DNA of 64,000 nucleotides from contig NC_135789.1 of the NCBI RefSeq assembly GCF_051106095.1, forward strand, positions 25,145,264 to 25,209,263, in the 5' to 3' direction. Position numbers and translations under genes: made by a program. Shown here in pieces: positions 41,951-53,900 of the stretch. The notes beneath the pieces were generated by a model. It searched no databases and was not told where the DNA came from. It saw only the letters and a program-made list of their open reading frames with translations. The stretch comes from Pogona vitticeps. Taxonomy: Eukaryota; Chordata; Lepidosauria; Squamata; Agamidae. Position 1 is the first letter of the stretch. Each line of letters opens with the position of its first letter.

Positions 41951-44900
41951 ATGGCAGAGGAGAAGGAAGAGGAAGAGGAGGAGGAGGAGGAGGAGGAAGA
42001 AGAAGAGGCACCCCTGGAAGCCCCAGAGGAGTTCAGGGGGCCCCCACCCTCTGCACCAGAGATGCCCTATGATGCTGCCCTTAGAGACGGCGCCCACTCT
42101 GGCCTAGCCGGGAAGCCCGACGAGTCCTTTAAAACCCCTCGGGAGCATGCAGTAAGAGTTGAAACGTGGCGCTGAAAAGCCCTCCTGGCTTCCCCTCTGT
42201 GGGTCCCGATCCAAGCTCCCTCAAGCCAAGATGTTTCCCCCCCCCCCAGATTCTGTCTTGTCTTCAGATTCTCCCTCCCTCGCCGTTTCAACGTGCGTCG
42301 CATTTAGGTACCAAGAGGAAAATCTTCCCCTCTCCTCATGTCCTCAGCCCTCCTTCACCCTCCGCCCCCTCTTGAATGCCATGTTGAGGAGACGTTCTGA
42401 AATGTCATCCTGGAATGGGCCCTTGTCATGGGGCTAGTCCTCAGGGTGGGTTCCTCTCTTTTCTTCTCTCTCTCCTAAAGGAGTGAAGCGCATCAGGTCT
42501 TGATGAAAGGAAAGAAGAAGAAAAAGGCAACCTAGAAACAATCAGATGGTTTGCCTGTTTTTGTCTGGGGTTTCTTGTTGAGTAGGATGATACCTAAATA
42601 AAAATGTTAGCATCGTGGACTTGACAGAGGAGGATCCGTAGGTGGTGATGCTCACAGGATGTGTCTCCATGGATGATCCGCTGGGTTGGCCATGGAGCCA
42701 CAAGAGGTATAAGTATCTGGAGAGACACCAGATTGGGGAAGGAAGGTTTGTAACGTACTTTTAGCACGTCTCAGAATTAGACAGAAGGTCCAATTCAGAA
42801 CTGGACTTTAAACAAATTACTTGTCTCCCGGTGTGTTCTTTGAAGTTCATCAGGGTTGTGTAGGGTTTTTAAAATTTGTTTATTTGCCTTGATCAACCCT
42901 ATATTCCGGGCTGAGCACCATTTATTATTGCATTTATTATCTAATCAGTTTTTGATCGCCTTACTGGAACTTAGATCTCCCTTTTATATGGAAACCTGTG
43001 CGTTTTGGTGTTGTGATGGATACTTTGGTGACGCATGGATGTATTTGTGTCTTACCCTGGTCGTTCCTTTCCCAAACTCTACATGCAAGAGCCTGGAATA
43101 AGTCTCTTTCTTTGGGGTGGGGTGGAATCGAGAGGAGGTACCTAGATTTGAGACATCAGGGCAGCGGGGTTGTGGAGCAGTGGCCTCGGAGTGGCTTTGG
43201 GCCAGAGTGCTTGTGAGATCCCCCCCCTCCCCGGTGATGCTTGAAGCTTGGACAGACAGACATCCGGTGGGGTTCAGATTGTGTAGGCTGGTGGCTTCCT
43301 TTCCCCGCTTGAACCTTGGGGTGGGATCTCCGATGGAGGTCTCCTTAGAGTAGGGAGAGGTGCGCCCCGAACAAAACTCAAAGCTCTCTGTGATTTTCCT
43401 CTGCCTCTTCTGCCACGGCTGCCTCTGACTTCTTCCCCTGCTCAGATAAAAGATCTCTTGAAAGAAGACTGCAAAGAAGCAGAACTGGTTCCATTCCTCG
43501 GTGGCTGCCCGGCTCAGGAGCCGGAAGAAGATACCCAGAAACATCGAAGCCTGGAGCGTCCAGAGGCTGAGATGACCAGCATGGCCGCTAGGACCCACCC
43601 TGAAGAGACGGATCAGAAGGCGTTCCATCGCCCCAGGCCGTTGGACTTCAATATTGCTCCTCCAGCACCTTCCAGTCCCTCCCGGCCGAGAAGCCCCTGG
43701 GGCCGGCTGGACCCCTATGAGTCCGAGGAGGTGGGGCAGTCTCTCTGGGTTGGCTCTCATCCCCTCCTCCCCCCCCCCCCCGAGATCAGAGTTCGGGGAG
43801 TGCCCTTCCCAGAATCCAAAGCCGGTGTCATTTCAAATTCTACCGGTTTCCCAACCACACTTTTATTTTTTCTGCTTTCTTTTCTCCCTACCCACCCCAG
43901 GATGACAAACAGTACATTGGTTTTGCGACCCTGCCAAACCAGATCCACCGCAAATCTGTGAAGAAGGGCTTTGAATTCACCCTTCTGGTGTCAGGTAAAT
44001 ATTCAGGCGGGGGTTGTGTGGAAAGGGGTGGGGGTGGGTGGGGGTCTCCCATTTCTTTTCTTTTATCTGCAGGAATATTAAAACTGGGACAGGCAGAACC
44101 GAGAGTTCCTGTCGAAACCAGCCATCAAGCTGCGTGCCTCCTCCTGTTTAGAGCGAGGGTCTCTCCGAGAGGAGGGCGCAGAGAGGAAAAGAAGGGGGTT
44201 TGGTCGTGTTTGATTTCCAATTGAGGTCTGATTTTACAAATCAGCGCATTGCCAACCCCTTTTTAACCTCGTGTGCCCATGAATTTCTGGAAGCAGAGAG
44301 CAGGGTTGTTCTGCTTAATCGCCTCCGGTGACTCAAACTCCTTGCTAGGCAACCACACGGGGGACTGTCGGAAGGAGGTACATTCTGCAGAGCTGGAATT
44401 AAGGCGAGCTGCCTGGGGCTTAGCCCCACGGTGCTGATATTTGCAGGGTCCGAACATTTACTGATGGAATGGTGTAAACCCACCCACCCTGGGTCTCTAC
44501 TGCCTCCAGCGGATCTTCTGGGGGCAGACGGAAACCTAAGCTGGGTGGGCTCTATGCAGATCCAAGCACAACTGTTGCACAGTCCCACTAAACCACCTCT
44601 CCCTATTCCATCATCCTCTGTGCATCTGCCAAGCTCATGTGCCCCAGGCTTAACCCACAGAGCAGCAAAATTCAAGGTCCCCAAATGGTTAGGGGGAGAT
44701 TTGACAGTCTCTCTGCTTCTTTCATTGAAAGCTGGATCCTTAGTCTGGATGGGGGCTGAGGGTGAGACACTCCGGGCTCTTCCCAAATTTTTCCCTTAGT
44801 ACTCCTTCAAGGCCAAGCTCTGCTCAGATCCTGTGTGCTTGTCCAAATCCGCAGTTCATCCCACAAAAATCTCTCTGGGCCCATCATCTTAACTGGGGAT

Positions 44901-47900
44901 GGTGGGGAGCTAGAATCTGGCTGGGTCTATTCCTGCTTTCTCGCTGTGTGCAGTGCCAGTTCCAACTCGCTGGTAGTTATAGTCTTGGTAGAAGAAGGAA
45001 GTGGTTTCGATATACTCCACCAAACCCTACTCCCTCTTTTTTGCTTCCTTCGTTAAAATCTTTTCTCTCTCCCCCCCCCCCTCGGGAATAACCTATGCAT
45101 TGAATGCTATTGATGGCTTCCTTCTCCTGATTTCTCTTCCCAGGAGAAAGTGGTCTGGGGAAATCCACGCTTATCAACAGCCTCTTCCTTACAGATTTAT
45201 ACAAAGACCGGAAATTGCTAAATGCTGAAGGTAAGCTTGACCCCTGAACCCCTTTTCCCTCCACCGCCAACCCGGGTTCAAACTGTTATCTTTCTGCTCA
45301 CTTAATGTGGCTTCCCGGCTTATGGGAACACCAGGAATTTATGATCTCCAGGAGGTCCCCCCCGTTAACAGCCCAACGGTTCAGTCTTGCAAACTCTATG
45401 TTGTGGCTTCCTTTATTGGGTCGTGGCATCTCACGACCAGTATTTTCCCTCTTCCCCTGTGCTTTCAACATTCTGTAACATTATTTTCTTATCTTCTGAC
45501 AAGGAACCATGAAATTCTCTTTCATTCTCTTTGGCATGTTTTTTTTTTTTTTAAAAAAAACCCTCAGGTTCTCTCCTGGGTCTGAACACCTAGAGAAATA
45601 AATAAAAATAAAATAAAATAAGCTGACGTGAAATTTGGCCCGCTCTGTACAGATCCGAAAGGCACAACTTCTAGTCCCCAAATTGCCACCTGGGGCCACA
45701 TGTGCAGCTGTTTCCCTCCTGACAGCCATTTGGATTGCTTCTAATGTTTGGGCCGGAGAAGGGCCGCTTATCATCTTGCTCCAGCCCTCCTTCCAACAAC
45801 AACGGGTGTGTCTGTCTCTCTTTGGAGTACAAGATAGACTTGAGAGACCACACAGAGAAAGATGTAGGGCAGATCAACACACTTCCATCTCTGGTGGCAC
45901 CCTTGTTTATTTTGGGGGGGGGGGTTGTTGGCTTTTTTTAAATTCACCGGCTGGTGGTGGAGGCAGCCAATCAGTAACAATAACCCTGTGAGGGATGCCG
46001 GGTTGAGAAAACCTGGCTGGGCCAGGCTCATCCAAAGAGTTTCATGGCCAAATGGGGATTTGAACCCAGTTCTTCCCACGCCTGGCCTGGTTCACTAACC
46101 ACCACACACACTGTCTTCTGATCTGATTGATAATTAAATTGCGAGCAGACACTTTACCTGAGAAGAGAACTTGGAGGTTTGGCATTCTGCAGCCTGTATT
46201 TGGGGTTCTTGGCTTCTTGATAATATCCCTAATTTCCTCCTCTCTCTTCCTTGCTTCTTGATAATATCCCTAATTTCCTCCTCTCTCTTCCTTGCTTCTT
46301 GATAATATCCCTAATTTCTTCCTCTCTCTTCCTTGCTTTTCAATAATATCCCTAATTTCCTCCTCTCTCTTCCTTGCTTCTTGATAATATCCCTAATTTC
46401 CTCCTCTCTCTTCCTTGCTTTTCGATAACATCCCTAATTTCCTCCTCTCTCTTCCTTGCTTCTTGATAATATCCCTAATTTCCTCCTCTCTCTTCCTTGC
46501 TTCTTGATAATATCCCTAATTTCCTCCTCTCTCTTCCTTGCTTCTTGATAATATCCCTAATTTCCTCCTCTCTCTTCCTTGCTTTTCGATAACATCCCTA
46601 ATTTCCTCCTCTCTCTTCCTTGCTTCTTGATAATATCCCTAACTTCCTCCTCTCTCTTCCTTGCTTCTTGATAATATCTCTAATTTCCTCCTCTCTCTTC
46701 CTTGCTTTTCGATAACATCCCTAATTTCCTCCTCTCTCTTCCTCTCTCTTCCTCCTTTCCGTTGCCTAGAACGCATCCTGCAAACGGTGGAGATCACAAA
46801 GCATGTGGTCGATATTGAGGAGAAAGGCGTGAAGCTCCGTCTGACCATCGTGGATACGCCGGGCTTTGGGGATGCCATCGATAACACAGAATGGTAGGAG
46901 GAGGAGAATTTTCCCTGGCAGCTTTACAGCAGAGCCGGCCATGGGGGAGAGGCTGGGGGGGGGGGGATCCCATTAAGGCCTCCACGCCTGTGGGGCTTCT
47001 TTGACCTTTGGGCCAAGGCCAAGACGGGGATCAAAATAATCTGTGAGAAACCCAGGCCAGGTGGCCGGAGACAGGCCTGGTAAATCTCTCACTGGCTCGG
47101 GTTGTATGGGCGACGGGAGAGGCGAAAGGAGACGGAGGCCAAGCTGTGAGGATAGTGCTGGTGAGGACTTCCGGTGCCTTGTGAACGCCAGCCAGTCGTG
47201 TTCAGGCGGGACTCAGAGAGAAGTCGCTTTGAGCTTACGGAAAAAGCCGATCTCCAGCCGGCAGGGATTTTTCTCCCTCTGGCTGAGAGCGATTTTTGAG
47301 TGGCAGAAGAGATTGCCAGGCCCCTTGATGACTTCGGGGACCCCTGGTTTCTGCCCTCCGGAACTGCCGAAAGACGGGAAGGAGAAAGGTCCCAGAAGGT
47401 GGTGGGGGCGGCGCACAAATCGGAAGGAAGCGGGTGTGGAACATGGGTTTGGTGGGCACCATGGGGTGGAGAATGGGCCCTGCAATCTCTCCAGAAGCCA
47501 AGTTAATGCCGGCAGGGAATTGCTGGCTGTTACATGTTTAAAATAACTTGCCTTATAAGCGCCTTTGAGCTTTGTTATTCTTGGATTATTTCTCACTGAG
47601 ATTCCGGCAGTGAACAAGGGGTTGGACTGGGTGGCACCGGCCCCTTCCAGATCCATGACTCTACGATGGCATAATTCTATGCCAACCTCGGGCAGGCTCT
47701 GCCTGGCATGAACCTACTTTAAAAGCCGCATGTTGGTCTAGCTAGGGGTGTCTTTAATGTCTATGGAGCGGAGCCATGTCAAACGCCTTGGTCCTTTCCA
47801 AATCTCTGGATCTCTTCCCCCCCCCCCCCAATATACACACCTTTCCTCCCCCCCACCAGCTGGAAGCCCGTGGCGGACTACGTCGACCAGCAGTTTGAGC

Positions 47901-50900
47901 AGTACTTCCGGGATGAAAGTGGCCTGAACCGGAAGAATATACAAGACAACCGGGTCCACTGCTGCCTCTACTTCATCTCCCCCTTTGGGCATGGGTAGGC
48001 GGACCGGTTCGCGAGGGCCCCGTCCTTAGCCTGGGGCCTTGATCCGGATGTCTCCGGAGGAGACAGCTTCTTTCTACTGGCTTGTGTGGGTCAGTGCGCC
48101 AGTCCGGGTGGGGAGAGATTCTTGAGACGTCTTCTGTTCCTTCCCGACAGGCTTCGCCCCCTGGATGTGGAATTCATGAAAGCGCTCCATCGACGGGTCA
48201 ACATCGTCCCGGTCTTGGCGAAATCAGATACCCTCTTGCCTTCAGAGGTGCTGAGGATGAAGAACAGGGTAAGAAAAGCAAGCCTCCCTCTCTCTGCCTA
48301 GGAGAGCCTCCTTGCTGTGTGATATCCAGCCTGACCCAAAACCCTGTTGGACTCCAAAGCTTGCCAATTTATGAACCGTCATCCTGTATAATTTGTCCCT
48401 CCAGCTAGAGGGAGATGGGCTTCCATCTGCTCTCAAGCTCCATTGTTGACATGCATCTCTCTCTCTCTCTTTTCTTTGCAGATCCGTGATGAGATCGATC
48501 AATTCGGGATAAGGATCTACCAGTTTCCTGAGTGTGATTCAGATGAAGATGCTGATTTCAAGCTTCAAGATCAAGCGCTCAAGGTGAGCGGAAGAAAAGG
48601 GACCACCTTTCCCTGTTAGGTTGTTTTTTCAAAAAAAATAAAATAAAATAAATCCAGGAAGGGACCCGTCTGGGGCCACTTCAAAGCGGAGAGTTTTGCC
48701 CAAGGCTGAAGGGCAGATTTCTACCCATCACGTCTCAATGGATTTCTCCCACCTCCCAACCCTGATCCTCATTTGCCAGCCGTCTGACTCGACACGACAG
48801 CTTTCTACCTTCCCAAATATTTGCAAACCCGGCCAATATGTGCCGGATTTGCTGGCCGGGCTTCATCAAACGCAACAGGCTCCGAGTCTGGGCGCCAAGC
48901 CAGGGTGGCTCAGATCAAAGCCCGCCGGACGGAGGAGGAGACGGGTGGTCCCCCTCGAACTAATTGGGCCGGCCTCCACCCAGACACGGGTGCTGACCCA
49001 TCCGAGCGGTTGGGCCAACAAAATTCCTGGAAATGATGTGTGGCGTGGCAGGGAGGGGGTGCAGCCCAGTGGGGAGAGAGCCACTTTGGGGGGGGGGGGA
49101 TCCCACCTTCGGTCCCCAGCAACTCCGGGCGGAAATGGAAAGAGCTCAGCCTAGAATTTGACCGGCACCAAGATGGCTTCCAAATTCTAGGCCCAGCTCT
49201 TTCCGTTTCTACCAGGAGATGCTGGGGACCGAACTCGGGATTTTCCTCAAAGTGGCTACCTTACAGCGGAACTGCAGCTCCTCCTGGTCACATCATTTCG
49301 AGGAATCTTGCTGGCCTAACCTTAGTCATGCTAATCATCATCATCATCATCATCACCACACGCTGTCAAGTCAGTTCTGATTTATGGTGGCCCAAATCCC
49401 TTGTCCATAATCCTTTCCGTCCTCGGTAGCCGCCGGGAGTGATAGCAGACGCCTCTTTCGGGCATTGGAGGCTGTCGGGAAAAGGTGCGCTGCTTCTCGG
49501 GGCTCGACAGTGAGCAAAGAAAACCCCAACAGAGTTCCTCCCTGCCCCCCTTCGATGCTACAGGGGTCTGGGCAAGGGGGGGTGTCTCTGAAAGCAGAAT
49601 TTTGGGGTGAAGCATCCCCTTGCCTAGACCAGGAGCAACCTGTGTTCTCTACCTTACCATGTGTTGCCCAGGGCCTTGTTTGGGCTCCTCGTAGAAAGGT
49701 AGACTCGGGAGGGAACCCGAGAGGTCAACCAGTCTGACCCGCTGCCAAAGTTGGCACCCAACACTCAAACGTCCTCAACAGGTGGGGGCCCCCATCTTTG
49801 GTTTAAACACCTCCAACAGAGGAGGGCCTGCCACCTTCCGAGGGAGTCTGGCCATCAGAAAGTTCTTTCTAAGGTTTAGACACCATCTCCTCCCTTGCGC
49901 TTTGAACCCATTGGTTTGCGGAGGGACGAGATGAGAAGCTCCGTCTGCTGGGGGGGGGCAGCCATTCAGACACCCAGCAGTGGGGCTCTCAGGCCCCCTT
50001 TCAATCTTTTTCTAGATGATCGCCAATCGTTGATTTATTTATTAAATTTATAATCAATTTCCTGGTAGGGCTGTGACCCCCCCCCCCCTTAGCCACCCTT
50101 GCGAAAGCCACGAAATCGAGTTGAGGCACCTTTTGTCACTTTTGCCTGACCTTTGGATGCCCCCCCTCCCCGTTTTTTCTTTCAGGATAGCATCCCCTTT
50201 GCCGTCATTGGGAGCAACACAGTGGTGGAGGCGAATGGCAGGCGATTTCGTGGCAGGATCTACCCCTGGGGCGTCGTGGATGGTAAGTCTGGGAATTTCC
50301 ACCGTGACTTGTGTGTCTGTGGGCCATGCCCTGCCCATCACTCAGAGACCCAGATGTGTGTGTGTCATTCTGTTTTCCCTTCCTCTACGCGCCTCAAGGT
50401 GGTGTGCTCGCCACCTCTGTCTGCACAACAGCCCTGTGAGGGAGGTGAGGCCGAGAGAGCGCAACTGGCCCAGTAAGGAGGTCCGTGGTCAAGCGGGATG
50501 TTTGAATCCAGATTTTTTTTTTCTGTTTCCCTCTTGCACCAAAGGCAGTGGGGCAGGAACGATGCATATTTCTCTGTGCTGCAAATAGCTGTGCCGATCT
50601 GGCTGGCATGGATGGAGGATTCAGGATTCGGCCCCTTTAAAAAAAAAAAATAAGAACACCATCACATTCACAGATTTGTTTAACTGTGGGGTGCAAAAAA
50701 CGGAAAAAGTGGAATGCAGGAGAGAAAATGGATTGGACAGATTAGGCAGGCCAAATGTTGGGGGAAACCTTTCCACATTAATACTTGATTGAGAGGTAGA
50801 CTGCTCCAGAACAGGCAGGTTCTGTTGAGCCTTCCTTCAAAACAGCCGTTATCTCCCCCTCCCCGCCACCGACTCCATCTGTTTAGCCTTCTCGGTGGGC

Positions 50901-53900
50901 TTGTGTGGCTGCTCCTCGCTCCGGCTCGTGGCGGGGTGATTTCTACCCGTTCACCCTGCTTTCTCTTCCACCAGTGGAGAACCCGGCTCACTGCGACTTT
51001 GTCAAGCTGCGCACCATGCTGATACGGACCCACATGCAGGACCTGAAAGACGTGACGCGGGAGACGCATTACGAGAACTACCGGGCCCAGTGCATCCAAA
51101 GTATGACCCGGATGGTGGTCAAGGAGCGGAACCGCAAGTAAGTTGGTGGCCGTGAGATTCGCGTGCGTGTGTGGAACAGCAGAGAGAGGGGAGCTGGTTC
51201 CGTGGTCATTGGCGTGGCCAGAAAACGTGGATGTCTAGGCTTCCCCCCACCTTCCGTAACACTGTTCTATCCCCCTCCTTGCTTTAACAGGCATGAAGAG
51301 GAAAGACAGAAAATGTAGTCTTAGCCAAACTGCTTTCAACTCCCACATTTTTCCCCTCCTCAAATGACTACTTAAAGGCCTTCAAAGCAAGACAGGAATT
51401 GACGGCTGCCACTGCCTGAAAACTGTTTTGCGAACAAAATAAATTATACCCATTGGAAGCCCTTGTTTCCTTGACCTCTGCTTGTTTTGTCAAAGAGGGC
51501 CGGCAGGGTTTTGCTGAGGCATTTTGAGGAAGGAGGGAACTCCAGAGAAGAAGGAGAGCTAAGGTTTGCTGGGGGTCAAACGTGGCACCCCAATAGCAAC
51601 ACTATGGGGTGGCAGGAAGACCATAGAGAACGGGTTGTCTCCCTCTTTGGAGATGAGGGGTCTGGTTCCTTTTTTTATTTTTTGGTTGACTGAGGGATGA
51701 CTCTGGGATTGCTAAAACTCACGCGATCTCATGTCAGGAGCACAAACGTCCTCCTGTCGTTGCTAGACCTTGCATAGAAGTAAGGACAAATTGGTCTTCC
51801 TATTTTGGGGTGGAAAGAACAGGAGTGACTAATATATAAGAGAGACGAAAACAGACCGATTCGCTCCCCTGGATTTGGGGCCTCGAGAGGCTTCGGTTTC
51901 TTTATTTCCTCCTCATCCCGATCGCACCTCCACTTCTTTTCCCCGAGAGCTGCGTCCTGTACACAATTTGGAAAGAGTGCTCCAGATCTCACGGGTTAAA
52001 ACCACTACTTCCGTGTTAAGGGGAGGCTGAGCCTAACCGATGCACCGGCAGAATAATTCTTTGAAAGTTCTGAATGCAGCTTTTGAAACTTGTACATTTT
52101 TAAAAGCATCTGATGTTGTCCGCTAGTTTACGGCAGAAGGTTAAGATGCCTTATTTCAAAGTTTTGGTTTTGCCCCATCCTATCCCTCGACATGGTTTAA
52201 AAAAAGCAGGGACATGGACATACATGCTCAGGGGGGGGGGCTTTCTCCTCTGTGGCCTTAAATCTGTGTCTCCCTTCCCTTGTTTTGCTTCCCGCTACGC
52301 CCCTTGGGGGGCCAAAGGAGAGACCCCTCATCCTTGCGACTGTGTTGCAGTGACTGCTCCATGGAGTGAGCCGCTGGGGTCCCTACTCCCTCGGGCGCTC
52401 GGACGGCTGTGCCAGGCTCGGAACGGCTGCAGATCCACACGGTTTTCCCCCTGCCAGGCTGAGTGGCGCTCGGGTCAACCTGCATTTCCCCCCCCCCCCC
52501 AACGGCATCTCTCTGGTTTTCCATGCATGTACATAAAAGCTTTTTCTTTCCAACCACCCGGTCGTCTCCGTCCCTTCCATTCATATCAGGGGGGGGGAGG
52601 GGGGAGGGAAGGGGTACGTAGGGAGGCCAGCGAACCCCCACTTTTTTTCATGCGAGAGCTTCTGTGGAGGGCCAGGCAGGCGGGGGCCAGTCAGATAAAA
52701 ACCCAACGGGTTTGTTCACCCCGGCGGAAGGGCAGTGGGGCCGACTGCCACTAGGGAAGGAGTTGCCGCTTGCATTCCTTGTGGTGCGCCGAGTCTTGCA
52801 GCTGGCACTTGGCAAGGCATGCAAGCGAGGACTTCTTCCGTAGGGGCTCTCCCTTCCGAGACCCTGAGCTCCCGGGAAGTCCGGAGAGGCTCTCTCGGGA
52901 AAGAAGACCCGAGATCTGAGATTTGCGCCCACTCCTGCTCCTCATCTTGACCTCCCCGAGGCTTTTAAGAAATTGACCGAGCCTGCTCACACCTCGTTGT
53001 GACCAATTTTTTAAAAAAACAGTACTGTTTGGGGAGCCCCAAGCCACGCAGAATTGGCTCTCATCTCCCTTAAAGGGTCCAAGGGAGGAAAACCGGAATT
53101 TTGACATTGAAAGCCAATCCTGGAGGTCCAGCATTTTGTCCCCCTCCACCGGCTGATTTAGGACCTCGTGTTGGCACACACTTTCCTGATGCCCAGGGCT
53201 GGGGTTGGGGGGCAGGCGTCTCCTATGGGGCATGACCGGAGGTTCGACAGAGCAGACCCAAGGGGAATTTAAAGACCATTGGGGTTTTGAGAGTGAGTTT
53301 TCGTGCGCCGCTTGGAAGCAAAGCAGCTGGCAAGGATATGGAGGGTATCTGAGACCTTTCAGAGAGACGGTGTCGATTCTTCTCACTCAGTCTGAAGGAC
53401 AAGCCGCCTCCTCTCCTAATGTGGGCCTTGATCTTTCTGGTACAGGCTGTTGGGGGGGGGGAGATGAGTCCGGAGGGGGTTTCTATCTGAACTTTACAAG
53501 TGCTACCCAAACTACTGAATCCTCCACCCCCCTCCCCGTGATAAGTAGCTCCTGGAACATCCCCTGTAATAGGTAGCTTCAGTAAGGTTCGGACTAAAAT
53601 CCAGAGTGGATTCACTGGCCTGCCAAATATTAGCACCGCCGGCCTCCACCTGCCAGCCCAGGATGGCCAGTAGTTTCTCCCAGCCGTCTGCAACTTGTTG
53701 CACACCCCATGATGTGGGCTAAAGCTGCCCCAGGCTCTACCCCTTGGCCACGCTGGTTGGGGTTGATGGGAGCTAGAGTACAGAATACCTCACTTGGGCT
53801 TGTCTGGGTTGGGGGGGAATCAATTTGTGAAAGGACAGGGGTTTTCCAAAGAAGAGAACATTAGGGTTGGTCGCAAAGTTTCTAGATGTCTTGCTTTTGC

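Larger units (their letters stand above)
45231..46769 (+). other. SEPT4: SEPT4 intron 4
   Basis: Intron between the G1-motif exon and the G3-motif exon. It contains a reverse tRNA-related SINE fragment (about 46,010-46,110), and its last 550 bases are a 41-bp minisatellite running into the 3' splice site. Confidence 0.9.
48584..50185 (+). other. SEPT4: SEPT4 intron 8
   Basis: Noncoding. It contains a long foldback (about 49,055-49,290), an ATC simple repeat near 49,335-49,355 and a CR1-like reverse fragment (about 49,680-50,010). Confidence 0.85.

Noticed and set aside
46217-46740. CRISPR-like regular repeat spacing
   Set aside because: Repeats are contiguous with no spacers, in a vertebrate intron. 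It is a minisatellite.
46639-46887. Arg/Glu-rich minus-strand frame over the minisatellite
   Set aside because: It is produced by the 41-bp repeat read antisense and overlaps a SEPT4 exon.
52113-53705. 100-200 codon frames in SEPT4 intron 10
   Set aside because: Frames on both strands overlap, lack domains, and SEPT4 phases are already satisfied by the exons at 51,137 and 55,528.
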